This document shows positions 21,484-35,400 of a stretch of DNA of 64,000 nt, piece after piece. Positions within the stretch are counted from its first letter, which is position 1. Each line of letters begins with the position of its first letter. A program made the translations under genes and the position numbers. Source of the DNA: Nilaparvata lugens (Eukaryota > Arthropoda > Insecta > Hemiptera > Delphacidae). The notes under the pieces are model-generated. The model ran no database searches and was not told where the DNA came from. It worked only from the letters and a program-made list of their open reading frames with translations. Location: positions 30,262,192 to 30,326,191 of the forward strand of contig NC_052506.1 in assembly GCF_014356525.2 (NCBI RefSeq), in the 5' to 3' direction.

Positions 21484-24400
21484 ATATTACAAGTTGCCCT
21501 ATACAGAAAAGAGATATGATAGAGGAAGCCCATATTGTATCAAGCTGAAGTTTAGGACAATTTTGGAGAATTGAGAATCTTCTTTCAAACTGATTTCAAT
21601 ATGAAAATGTAACTGTAATTGAACTACAATAGGCACGAATCCCACATGAATATGTAATAGCATCAGAATTACGCGTTTGGACTAAAGCGGACGAATTATT
21701 TCGGCATTATGGATTTTGATTGACGTTGTTACATTTGCCATTTCTCTCTATTTTGCAATGTAATTTGTCTCTATCACTGTCGATGCTCGCTCCTTGTCTT
21801 GCTCTCTAACATGTGATGGACATCGCATGATGTAATAATGTAATGTAATTGAACGCCATGTGTGGATTGAGTGATTTGGAAGGGTTGAAATTGCAATATT
21901 TGTGATAGAGTCGCCGTTATCGTTGAATCCACTTGCAGAGATTCCAGGGTGGTGGGGTGGGTGGATTCGCCCTAGGCCTTGTGCAGCCGTCGGTCGTCCC
22001 CCCCCCCTGCTACAACCCCCGACGGTCGAAGGGTGGCGGACTCGTACTTGTTAGTAATCCCACGGTTTGTCCAACCCTTTGCTCAAGGCTATGTTGAGCC
22101 TCTGAGGGTCCAGTTATCGGAATATGCTGCTCCAATCATGATCGGCACCCGGCAGTAATTCGTCAATTTTTGACAACTAGAACGTAAATCAATTCTCTGA
22201 TTAGAATAGGATAAAACTGCATGTCTGCCTCTAAACTCCACTTTCCCCATCAATCTTATATCCCAAAAGGAATCTGTAGAATATGATAAGTTGAACAATA
22301 TAAAACCGATGCCTCTCTGCAACGTTGCTCTTATTTGTTTTACAAGGAACCTACTGAAGCTTTAAGATATTTTTCTCAACATTGATGTAGATTTTTCCGA
22401 AAGGATGAAGTGTGATACAATTCTCAACGTATGGAAAAAATTGCGCTCTTCTGAGTTTATCACAGTTAGTGGATGAATGTAGATAATAATTTAATACTTT
22501 GTAGTAACAGAAAAGGTTGAATGGGAATGCAATCTTTGTAATACCACACCAAATATGTTTGATAAAATGCATGGGATAGAAATGGTTTTCATATTCATAT
22601 CTGATTGCGAATGTACGCTGTCATGTGATCAAGTCTTTTGCCAGATTTATGTAGAGATGTATTGGAATTTCATTCAACTAAGAGTGATCGATAGCATGGA
22701 CCGCAGTTATAATCTTTCATTTTGCTTACGGTATCTTAAATATTTCTATTGTGCACGGTAGTCAGCTGTCACTTGGGTCCAGTTTCTGTAGTGCAGGAAT
22801 ATTGAGATCGTACGCTTTTCAAAGACAATGGAATTCAATCATATCCATCGATAAACAAATTCTAATCCTTCAGGCGATTTCTGTTTCTCCTCTCAATTAA
22901 AGTGCTGCTTGAACACGCACAGGAAAAGAAGGGTAACACCGACGAAAAACTATAATCGGATCTGGAATCCTATTACAGCACACGCCAATAATGTTGTAGT
23001 AGGGTTCTGCCAATAGGCTTAATCAGCTGGGATTTAGAGAATACTGTGTCCAGATCCAGATACAGAACCAAGAGTGTCAAAAACGAACTGGAGACCGGAA
23101 ACGATTCAATTACGAGCTACTAGAAACGATGATGAATTTTAATCAGTTGAACTGTTGAACTATAGGATTAAACTAACAAATAATTTGATTGCCAACGCCT
23201 TTAGTTGACAATAGGCTTAAGCACGGTGACTTGCCTGCAGATCAAGCAGGCTCATTCATTCAATAAAGGCGATTCAATTGCAGACAAACTGGTATCATGT
23301 TTCCAGAAAGGCTTTCACCAACTTCACTCCGAATACAGCTCCATAGGGATTGATTGGTGGAGTAAAAGGATTATCTGAGATGAGATAATGAAGATAGCTT
23401 CTAATGAATTAATAAGTTTGGTGAGTGATTTTTATTCATCGCGAATAATTCTAGAATCTATATAGATGTTCATTAGTTTGGTGTTCATCTCTAAATCTTT
23501 GCATTGTAAAATACATTTTTCGTTTATAAATTATTAAAATCAATTGGAATTGATTAACAATATTATTATTCAACAACTATAACAATGAGTTATCTCCTTC
23601 AGGCCGAGCCAACAGCAGACCACCATTCAAGCCAAGCGAAACTCGATCCTAAAGCAGTTGAAATCAACGTATAGTATGTTACTAAATGGAGCAGATTCGC
23701 ACTATTCATGATCATTCCAATTCAGGATAAGGCCGAACAGTCAGTAAACTCTACCATCAATTCAGCAGCGAATTGCAGCGACATGCGAAAATCGTACATA
23801 TATCACATATGTAGCGACCGCAGTGGCAGTCAAATGTCTCGAATGCCGAACACAAACGATTACTAAACTATCAGAACCCAATAATTGTCAACTAACGAAC
23901 TAGTGTGCTCAACCACTTCACTGTTCCGTAAGCAACAGCAGTAGAAACCAGTAAAAATAGGAAAAGCGGAAAAGCTTAAAGAAATAGGAAAATTCGGAAA
24001 AGTAGTAAAAATTAGTAGTAGAGAGAGGAATAGTGCCAGAAAGTGCGTATATCTACAACGCGCCTGGCCACCTTCCATTATACATTGGATAATAGCGAAT
24101 GAAGCTTGTGGGCATCATACAGCAAAAAATGCATTGTAGGAGAGTTTTTATTTGTAACATTGACTGATTTGAAGGAGGGGGTACTCTCATCGTACTCTCA
24201 AATATTGATTATATCATTGATGACAATCTCGATAAACCCCTATCTAGACTGTAGAGTATTTTGACGATGAATATCACCAGAATGCCAAGTGACTAGGGAG
24301 AGAGAACATTAAATGCAATTCTGACGTCGAGACGGTTTTGTTGATAAAATAATAATTAGAACCGTGACCGAGAAGGTGGTAGCATGCACGTCCGGTGCAG

Positions 24401-27400
24401 CTGAAATAGTGATTCCAAATGTGCTTTTCGAAATTACCACGGAAAATGAGGCGACAAGAGGCAGCAGCATGGTGTTAACGACCTTGAAATGTTGCCGCCG
24501 TCCAATTAGGCCGTAACTGTGTCGTTTGTGGCTTGGTAGCGAGGTGAGCACAGAAATTGCAAGAGGGTTCGAGTACCTACTTAATTGAGGAAGATGAAAA
24601 AGGAAAAGCTACAGAGTACAGACTATTGTAATATTATGAAACGCAGACTACTGACACTGGAAAGAACATCGAAGATTGTATACAACATTGATTGTTGAAC
24701 TATCTATTCATCTTTGTGAGAATGAAATCAAGTCCTACTCAATATCTTGATTGAGAGCTGAAATATACCAGATTTACGGAACACTTGCAGTTTCATACTT
24801 CGAGAGGGTCATAGGGAGGAAAAGCAAGAAGGGTGACGCTGGGTACTTAGCAGTTCTAGGCTATGTAATACAAGTCTGTATGAATACTAAAACTCTGCAA
24901 AAATTCAGCATTCCCTGTTGTTATGAAAGCCCATCCTTTTATGTCTTCATCAACTGGGCTTGAAATTCACGTGTGGTGTAACTCTGCTTAATCATTTTAA
25001 TTTCTCAGAATATTGTTGATCTTCGATATTCAAGTTAACAGATAAATTCTACAGGCAAAAACAATAAGCTTATTAGCATCTACGGCATCTCTTTGTCTCT
25101 TTTAATAAGCTGAGACAGTATCTCTAATAAGACAGTATCTTAGCCTCTCTTAGCTTATCTTATTCTAGAAAAGACATCCAAGAAGACAAATAGCAAATAA
25201 TTCCCAATAAAAAATGTTGATTTCTTCTAAAACATTTTCCGTCATGTAATTTTCTTTAAACTGTTCAAAATAATTATTCAAATTTTATTTAGGTGTAGCC
25301 TACCACGCGTTAGTCTACATCACCGAAGTAGATAGGATAGAATTGTACTCAGAGTTCTTGTTTTTCCACTCAACAAAATTATCTGTCTGTAAGCTCATTT
25401 CTTCTTCCTCTATTCGTTTTTCCCTGATTTTTTTCCGAGAATTCACGAGAATCAGCTTATATCTGTCTGTTCCAACAATAACAATATAGCTTGATGAATA
25501 CGGTGCACGGTCGAAATAATGAGATCATTAAAACTGTGCTCCACTTCTCACTCTCTATCTCCCACCAGCTTCAACTACCAATTTCAACTGCAGCTAATTT
25601 TGAGCTCGACTGCGAACAAAGTAAATTTTTCGTGCTGAACTCCTCCTCTCATAATGTGTAATCGCTAAACACTGGATGCTAAACGCTGGATGCTGGATGA
25701 AAAAAACTGGGGGAGAAAAAGTCGACAAGCGCTGGCTGCCAAGTTTACTTACCGGAGCTCTCATTTTGAAGCTGATGAGCCGAATAAAAAATGCAAATTA
25801 CATTGTGATTGTTCGGCTCCTCTAAAACTATGCTTAATCACAATGCATAGAACCCAGTAACTAATTAACTCAACAAAAACTTGCTGTAGATGATTTAATA
25901 GTCATGATATTCATTTTTTGCAGTCAGACAAATCATTTTTCTTGTCCAATCATTTGATTGGTTGGGAGCTTATCATCCTTTTTGTCCAGTGTTAGCCTTG
26001 CATTGATCATGCGGCTTACCTTACAGTTCTGGACACATTAACACTGGCCCTCTGCACTACTACAACTGTTCTCTCTAAGTTTAATTTTAACTGTGTTCTG
26101 TGTTTTAAAGTATGTTCTAGGCAACATGAAGTTCCCTATGTGCTTAATTGATTGTGCTAAATTTAAAACCTGCCTGGTATAAGACCTGTTACTATAAGGA
26201 TAGGAGGTATCAGTATCATACAATTGTCAAAGCTCGTTTCAACCTTCTTCAACATAGAAAGCATGATTGCATTCTTTTCTTTCCTCATCAATGGTCATTG
26301 CTACAATTTCTGAGCTCTCTTATTTGGGGGTTCGCATCTCAACTGCACGTGTCATTCAATTACACCTTATTAGACCTCAATTACACTTGAATTAGAGGCC
26401 AAAATGTTGGATTTGATATGCTTTGACTCAAGCGGAACCCACATTCAAGAAATTTTGTTGATAAGATGATTAATGAAATGTAAGAGTAAAATGCCTATGG
26501 TTTGTGACATTTCGGACACTGTATATTGTTCAATCTACTGCTCAATTGTCACATCGTATTCGTACACAAGAAATACTATAGCCTACTTGCTCCTCTCATT
26601 ATTTTATCCTATGTACGGAGAAAGTACCTTCCTGATAAGAGTTTTTTGGTTAACAGAGTGGGGTCGGAATACAATCTAGCGTTGCCAGTCTCCCCAGCGG
26701 GCCGGGGGCCGAATCCCCAGCAGACGTGTCTTGGTCTTGGCAGATGGAAGGATTCTTCCCCTCCTGCACATGACAGACGGCTCGATCACAGAAACTCCTC
26801 AGCCATTCGATCGGAAAATAAACTTAATGCTGCTTTAAATTCGAGAGTAGGGCTGTCACCAGAACAGAACTGGATATTCACCGTACCCCGCCAGAGCAGT
26901 CAATCTTGACTTCATTTTGTTTGTTATTCATGATATAGGACTAGGTTCAAAGGGAATTATATTGCTATCACTCCTGAGAAGGGTGATGAAAATACTTCAC
27001 CATCCTCCTCAAAATCATTCATATTCTTCCTAAATAGATCGCCGTATTGAGAACCTGTTACATACGTGCATAACTACATACCTTTGTGATCAAACACAGA
27101 TTTTAGATTTATAATAATCATCGATTATTGAACTAGTCTCCTTGTAATGGAGACTTAATTGATTTTAAATATTGATACTTTTTCCTACCCATGTTTGAAC
27201 GACAGTAGAGGTATGTATTCCACACATCTTATATTCAATATTTGTTAGCCTTCTCCACTCATACTCCTCTTTTTCTATCTCCGAGGAGAGTCGAAATTGT
27301 ATTTATTATTGCATAAAGGGAATGGAGTGTAGTTCAATCCCTGGGGAAAAGTTTGTGGGTTGATGCTTCAAAGCCGGATCTTCATTAGATGCATTGGAAC

Positions 27401-30207
27401 AATGATTCAGAAGCTATAAACAAGCAACACATTTATTGAGTAATATATTATTTCATATGCACAAATAAATTTTTGACAAACCCAATCATAAGGGCTACAG
27501 CTATTGATGTTGAACATTGATTTCGGACAACAGAGAACGGAGATAAACGGATTTGAATATTCTTCCACGTGGTTAGACAAAGTCACGCCGGGGTAGACAA
27601 AGTCACCCCGCTCGACGGTGACTCTAATTTTGATATTTTGAACAAATTATCTATTCAATTTGTGATACAAGGTTAATGTTGTAACGATAAAAGCCCGAAC
27701 AAACAGATTCTTCAGGACGGTGCATGATGTAATAAGGAATACAACAAAAAATAATACCACTCCAGCTATGGTTGCCAATAATGAAAGATAGGGCGAAAAG
27801 AGTTTGGAGTTTGGAGAGAAAGGTTTGTTAAACAGTGTAAAACAGGTAGGAGAGAGAGAGTAGGAATAGAAGAGAAACTGTAAAAAATGGTAACGAGGAG
27901 TTTTAGAAGAGAGACAAGGCCGACTAAAACAATGGATGGACAGGTAGAAACTCTAGTGACCCTCAGCGGTCGCCTATCGTTATTAAATTTCGACATTTCG
28001 TGTTCTATTGATATGGTTTCCAAAGGACGCCAAAAAATCGTACGTTCATCAATGATATTATCGAATTGTATTAATATAACTCAACTTAGCCTGTATACAG
28101 TTTGTGAACAAGTACCATCAAATCAACCAATTGGACTACCTAATATAATATATTACAAGTACGTGTTCACTAGTAAAAAGTAAATTCGTATGGCTTCTGT
28201 TGGTGGGGAGTCCCTTGTGGGAAAATGGGACCTTTTTAAGAATTTATAGCTCGAATGTGTAAAGCTCAATGAATAATGAGAAAGCTCAAGATAACTATTA
28301 AAGTATTCAAGCCAAGCCTAATTATTATGATTATAAAACAGTGATTGGAAAAATATAGGCCTATATTATATCATTCAAAGTATTACTAGGAAAAATACAT
28401 TCAGTACCTTTTTTTCAACTTTATAATTGTTGGGATATTGAAACTTTGAATAAAAAACCTCCAGTAGAAAATCTTTGAAGCCATTCATCTTTTCAAATGT
28501 TGCCAAATTAAATCTATTAATTCCTTATAGAGTATCCCTTCTCAAAGTATCAAATGATAGCTCTCTATCTCCAAACTGGTATGCCCTCACATTATCGAGA
28601 ATTCTGGAAGATCTAAGAGTTCAAAAATGAAGATAAATATTATAGAAATCGTAGATGTCGGTGGGTCTTGAAAGTTATGTAATTTTGTAGAAAAAGACTT
28701 ACAAAGTTGTTGAGAAAAATAAATATAAATATTGTATATGACCGTAACACACAACTATAACCTGATGAAAGTAAGTCATTTTTTACATATAACCTGGTGT
28801 ATTTAATTTTTTTTCTCAATTGAGAGTGCACTCCTAAAGGATTAAAGATATTGAACCGGCAAGATGTTCTACTGACCCTATGTAATAGACAGTAGGCTAC
28901 ACAGAAAAGATATCAAGGATTTTGAGAGAAATAATATTATACTTTAGTTAATTTTTTCACGTTCTTAATTCCTTATTCAATGATCGATTTATGAAATTCA
29001 TTAGCATTGAGTAACTGAATTACAAAATAGCCAGGGAGAGCATGTTAATTTTTAATAAGAGAGCAACAGTTATTCGATGTGCAGGCTCTTACAAAATTAG
29101 TCATTCTGAAAGATCCAGCCGTCCAAACGTATTGAATTTCTAGAAAAACTGAAGATAAGAATTGTATGAATCGTAGGGAATGTTTTGGGGACTTGAAATT
29201 CATGTACTTTTTGAGAAAAAGACTTACAAAGTTGGTCAATTCAACATTGAAAAGATAGGAAGAATAGACTTTTGGAGCACCAATGACGTCACACCGACCA
29301 GCTGGTTTGAATTTGTTACTGCGCATCTTTTCGTGGCCACTACCTCGTATTCTAGGTACATTGCTACAAACTAAGAGGAATACAGGTTCAGTGCTGCCAA
29401 AAAATGATAGATGTAAAATAGGAATAGACCCAGTTTGTCTTTCACTGTTCCACTTTAGAACTGTCCGTAAAAGCTGACCATTTTTTGGCGAGTGGCGGTT
29501 TTCATGGCAAGCGGAACTCTGGCGACTCGGGCACAGACTATATCATTGATATTCTTGGGGGTCAGAAAGTGTTCAATAATTCAATATTGATGACTGACGA
29601 CTTTTTCTGGGGAGAGACAAGGCTAATTTTTCTAAATGTTGTGTGTGATTAGTCTTGGTTGGTAGATGGAACCTCATGCCCAATCTTATAATCCAAAGGT
29701 TGAGTCCTAACCCAACACAGTCCTGATCTAACCTAGTCCAATCATAACCTAACCCTGACCTTTAAATACTGAAGCAATCACAACCTGAAGCCCTGACTTC
29801 TAAAATAATGAGTTTAAAAAAATCACTTCCTAGTGATTTGGAACTTATACCTAAAGATGTAGGTCCACTCATCTCTCATCATTATCATCCATCTCATTAC
29901 TCAAGCACAAGCCAGGAGCTCATGAGGGCATCATCCTTAGAAAATATTCCAGCCTCATAAACCCAAACCTAACAATCAATGTTTCATTTGAACTCAACCT
30001 TTCTTGGCCTTCAAAGTTGGACAAGAATTTCAAAAATGGAAGCGTTTTGCCATGTTATAAGTATGCCTTCTCTGAAGGTGCAATTCCTTAGCAATCACTT
30101 GAGACGTGCATCTTGAGATGCATATAAGTCTGGAGAAGTATGATTGAAGCCGCTGCTGCTAGAGCGATTAATATTCTATAAACTCATACTATACAATTCT
30201 ATGATTC
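21484..30207. other. Gene-free region between composite element and Wdfy2-like gene
   Basis: AT-rich, with scattered short open frames. A small + strand frame at about 24323-24512 and a GC-richer patch at 26680-26910 stand out but lack a family match. An 18-bp direct repeat (TAGACAAAGTCA) occurs at 27575 and 27594. No host gene supported. Confidence 0.45.
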
Positions 30208-30585
30208 ATCAGATAATATCGGGGCACCGAGCTTTGCTCGTTATTTATATCATTTGATAAACAGAACACAATTCTCTAAAATGATCGTGTTTATATTTCA
30301 CAGCTGGCTATACGTCATCTTATGAATTTCGGGGATGCGTTATTTTGATTTTTCACATACTCACTTTTTTACTATTCACAGCTGTTTCAGCCAAGGATGA
30401 ATTATCCTTTTAATGTCGTTCAGCGAGTTTCCTCAAGGATGAGACCTAGTGCAATCGAATCTTTATATCATAAACCTACTATGTTCCAAATTTCGTGAAA
30501 ATCGTTAGAGTTGTTTTCGAGATCCGTTCAACATAAATATCAGGATATATAAATACAGAAAATACTCGCTTAATATAATCGGATA
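30208..30585 (+). repeat. Dispersed insect repeat
   Basis: It begins near GGGGCACCGAGCTTTGCTCG and ends with AAATCGTTAGAGTTGTTTTC, then GATCCGTTCAACATAAATAT and a short tail. The core is shared with the repeat block at 10320-11520. No coding capacity. Confidence 0.4.
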
Positions 30586-32159
30586 AACTGCAAAAGCAAT
30601 ATAGTAGCCAACACTTCTAATTCATCTGCTAGGTACCATAACAACATGAAAACATAATGATTCATTGAATCTATGAAATAAATTGAGACTTGGTCAAAAA
30701 CTTCAAAGGAGAAGGATAGAAAGGGAATGATTTTTTCTTGATAAAATTGGAAGCATCACAAAAATAGTTTTTTCTATATTACTCCTCTCAGAATCATGGA
30801 CTGTCGTAATAAGTACAAATTTCACATCAAAATAATGGGAGGAATGTCTCCTTTCAATGAGTGTTTGGATAATTTTTATTGGATGTATGAGCAAGCTATT
30901 TTTTAATTAATGATTAATTAGATAATTAAATAGAATAATTTCTTATTCGAAACATGCCGAAAACTTTTTGTTTCAAAAGATAAGTGAGTGATGAATTAAG
31001 AAAGTTTCTCAGAAATAATTGAGATCATTTTTCCAATTATTGTCAAGAGCAGTTGGAAGATTGTGTTTTGGTATCTGAGGTATTTCAAAATTGGGAGAGG
31101 TGAGAATGTGATTTTTACTATGTGGTTTGCAGTTGCTGAATTTTTCAAGCATTGTCTTTTTGTTGCCCGCAGTCATTGAAAGCATAATGGTGGCACTACA
31201 TTCAGCAGCTCTTCTTCACTTTGAAACTCCTGAGAGGCTAAAATATGTCATTCCCACTACTATTGACAATATTGAGGGAATAATTCCTATTATTTCTAAT
31301 AAACTTCCTTGCTTCCATCACCTACTAAACTCTCAAAAAATAAGCTTCTAGCAAGTCAAAAATTTATTTTTTCTGATCAACATTTTGACATTGAGGAATA
31401 TAATCATCACATAATTACTCTATTATGTCAGATAAAATATATACTTCAATAGAACTGAGACATTTTCTCTATTATTTTTATGTGAAATTCATACTTTTTA
31501 CAACACCCCATGATTTTGAAGATTCAAAATAAAAACATTTTATTCGTAATGTTCTTCAATTCATCAATGAAACTGAATTCCTTCCAAATCACTCAACCCT
31601 AAAACTTATCAGCACTACTGATATCAGGGATGATATTGGCAAATAATTCTGTGATTAAATTGGAAAATTGAGAAGGTGGCAATATTACACAATTTTGAAA
31701 TGCTGTAATTTCTTCAAAGGGATAGCCAAGTCTCAACTTATTTCATACAAGAAATAATGATTTCATAGGCTATGGTTTGTAGCCGCGGCAGCTCTAACGT
31801 CGCTGATATTACCTCAAAGGAGGATAAAGAGCTCACGTAAGAGGATCAAGACCCCAACTGACGAAATGCTAAGGTGTAGCTCTGTATATTGATCAAATTT
31901 CGGGTATAGTTCAAAGAGATCAAAATCAACAACGGAGAATTTATCGATCCACTTTTGTAATTGTCGCTTCCAGATAGGACGCACTCCTTTATATGAGCAA
32001 CTTCAATTACTTGACATACTTGTTAAATAATTTATTCATAGAATTCTACTTCATATTTATAAATAATTCACTTATCTTGTGCAATTAATTTAAAAATAAT
32101 TACAATCAGTCCTATATCTTGGCCTGACGCTCAAACTCAAAATTTTTCTTTCCCACTTG

Positions 32160-32317
32160 GTTATTTTTACTTTGCTTCATCAGTGTTGTCACTTTTCTTG
32201 TCATCCTGTCAGTCACTTTGTTTCTGAAATTCATTTATATTTATGCCGACAAAATACAAAGGCTAGGATTGTAATTATTGTTGTGATTTGTGATGTTTTA
32301 ATTCTTCAAAAAATAAT
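32160..32317 (+). promoter_or_regulatory. Candidate promoter start site and 5' UTR of the Wdfy2-like gene
   Basis: A TCAGT arthropod-type initiator lies at 32180-32184, about 135 bp before the ATG, in AT-rich DNA with no clear TATA box at the expected distance. The motif is short and common, so this is only a candidate. An upstream non-coding exon cannot be excluded. Confidence 0.2.
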
Positions 32318-32478
32318 ATGGCAGCTGAAATCAAACCTGCAGTGAGTAATTCTGGAGAAAGGTTCAACTCAACAAAAAAGCCAGTTCTTTTATCTAAGCT
32401 AGAAGGATGCAATGATGATATAAATCAAGCTATTATTATTCCTGGCATTGATGGTGTGATAAGTGTATCAGATGATAG
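32318..32478 (+). CDS. Wdfy2: Wdfy2-like exon 1 (residues 1-54)
   Basis: Starts at ATG 32318 in the context aataATGGCAGC and ends with donor AG|GTAAGT. It encodes MAAEIKP, then [11 protein letters not shown] and GVISVSDDR, the first WD40 blade segment, which closely follows vertebrate WDFY2. The last two bases (AG) pair with the first base of exon 2 to make Arg54. Its codons are AT-rich. Confidence 0.9.
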
Positions 32479-35400
32479 GTAAGTCAAAGCTTGAACGTCT
32501 ACTTTCCAGTTGATTTGATAACATTAAAACTTGTGAAGATGTTAAGGTTAGCTAAAGATTTTGAGGTTGGCTGATTTTAAGCTGTTGCTTACTCATTTAA
32601 TCAAATAAGTTACTAAACTGTACTCACTTTATATGCTATGCAATTTGCTAAGTCTTGTAACTTGACATCATTTCAACATTTGAAACATTTAAAATTAAGT
32701 TTAAACAAGTAAATCTTGTCTTGCATAACTTGCTGCAAGTATAGTGAAATTCGACAAGCTTGCTCATCAAATTATTTTTACTTTTCTTGTCACAAATTTT
32801 GCCCAAACAAAATCGAATATATTAGTCTAAATTCTACAGTTTCACAATTACTCATTATAGAAATAACTCAGCAAACTCATGAATTAATATTAAAATATAA
32901 TTTTTCAATTAGTAAAAACCTAACTCACAGAAGAAGTAGGTTATAAAGTTTGGTTTTCTATAATTTATTTATAAAAAAGTGACTGTGGTAAATATTTGCC
33001 CCTTGCCATACCGTAAGCTCTCAATGTTCTATGTTAATGTGGCTATTAGCTTATTTCTCATAATTATTTTTTTAATTTTACTATTACGGTAAGTTGTCAT
33101 ATTTAATCAAATTGTAAAAAATCACATCACTCAAATGACTGGCGACATTTCAAAATTATTCGAAAATATGAATTGTTTTTAACTAAATTATGAATGTAAT
33201 CTATGCAATATTAGGCTATATTGCTCTAGGTATATGTCTATACCCACAATAACATGAACAAAAAGTGTCACATTAACATCAAAATTCGGCAACAGCCTAC
33301 GTTGCCTGTTCAGCGTACGTAATGTTTGTAATGTTTAATCAATGAGCACTTTTTTATAAAGCCTAGATGCTATAGCCTACAGTATTTCCAATAGTTTGCT
33401 GCGCTGCTGGTAGGTACCTAGTTTATTATAACATCTCATACCTTTATAAAACGGCGTTTTTAACTGCTGTGCATCGTTGAATAGGAATGGCAATCAATTT
33501 TCGATTTTTGAGTATTGTAATTGTGCCAGTACAAAGTTGAAATTTTTCTCAATTTATTTTAACAAAAGTTAGCAATTGATTTAGTTATATTACTAGGCCT
33601 ATTTGTTGGGTCGTCCTAGAACATTGAGGCTAAACTCAAGTAGGAAATATTACACATTAACTGAACTGTCATAAGCGGTTTTTTATTTTATTAGGTTGCA
33701 GCAATTACAAGGCAGTAAGTTAGATGGGTTTAAAACTAGTTAGGCTGTGTGGCCAGATAAAAAGTTATCAATTTTATTGACAACTAGCCTATTATTATTA
33801 TTGAATTTTAACTATTCAATTTTCCAGAATCTCAAAGACAGAATCGTCGTTGTAAATACATACAAGGTGTGAGGATCAGTTGAAATGTTAGTCAAAATAA
33901 TTATAGGCCTTGAGATAATTTGATGAACAAGCTTGTGTTTTTATAGTTACTTTTATAAACGCACTGTAATACCAGCTCGTAACTGAAATTTCTTCTAAGC
34001 CAATATTATAATAACTTTATGCGATTAAAAGGAACGCATGAGGCTTATACATTAGCAACTTAGCACATTGGTCATGGCCTCACGTTATCCCACACCTCCA
34101 AGTGGTCACCTGCGTTTTGCGTATACCGCGATGTACGAGCGCGCAAACTTCCATCTAAAGGCACTGCCAGGTTGGTAGACAAGTATTGAAGAGTTTAGCC
34201 TGCGTTGCAGTGGAATCATCCACAGAAACGCCTATAGTCCATAGAAAATTACTTCTGACTTGGAGGAACATTTGGAGCAGAGAGAACTTCGGCGATGTTG
34301 CCTTACTGTAAAGCGGCCAGAGTAGTGAATGTTCAACTACTCATGATACGCATACAATGTTTCCTCTCTGAAAGCACTGAGTGAACTGAGTCCAATCGTC
34401 AAATTGCCAACTGCGCTTCTTTCTATGATTATTCATCACTGTAATTAGCCGATCACCCTCCATTTCTCTGCTCCGCACATCCCTCAAACTCAAAAGTAAT
34501 TTTGTATTTATCGTATTCCCATAATAATGATAATAATAATGAGTTTCTGTTTATGGCGTGGTCATAAGTATGGCCACAAGTGAAAAAGTCAAGAACATAA
34601 AAAACTGTCATAAGACAGGTCAAGAACAAAAAACACATCAAACACAAAAAGCAGCAAGACTAATGCAAGAAGTATCTACTCACAGTCCGAGGATCACAAT
34701 CATAAAACTCCCTCATAGAATAAAAGGTGTTCTCCTGAAGGAAAGCCCTCAGTCTCCTCTTCAAGACTGTCTCTGGCAGAGTCTTGGCTGAAACTGGCAG
34801 CTTGTTCAAAATTTTAGCTGGCTGTTAGATGAGGCTGCTCTGGGTCCTCCCCAATCTACAATATGGCAGGTCCAGCCACAGCCTGCCTCTGGTGCCATTA
34901 TCATGCACATCACCCCTGGTAGGCAAAGTACGGACACTGTGGAATGCCTTTATAGCTGACCTGTAAATGTAAAAATACAGTGAGAATCTTTTCACTCACA
35001 AAAAGAGGCTTACAATGCGTTAAAAATTGAGCCCCACAAAGAATCCGGGTGGCCTTCTTCTGCACCAGCAGTATATATTTTACCTCAGAGGCACCACCCC
35101 ACAAGGTGATGCCATATGCCATCACACTCTGAAAGAAGGCAAAGTAACACATGCGGAGATGGGCCTCTGGTACACATCTTCTCAGGCTCCTGAGCAAAAA
35201 CAGCACCCTGCTCAACCTGCCACAGACTACCTGAATGTGCCCACCCCAGGAAAGTTTACGGTCCAGAGTAAAGCCAAGGAGCTTCACTGGAGGGAAATCA
35301 TATAGTACTCCATTCCTAGGCCAAACACAATTCTCTGGGTCTCATCACTATTGATAAGGAAGAGATTTGCCCGAAACCAGTTCGCAACAGCCCTCTCAGA

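Noticed and set aside
29690..29770. CCTAACC-like repeats suggesting insect telomeric sequence
   Set aside because: Units are irregular and few; there is no TTAGG array, and the location is internal.
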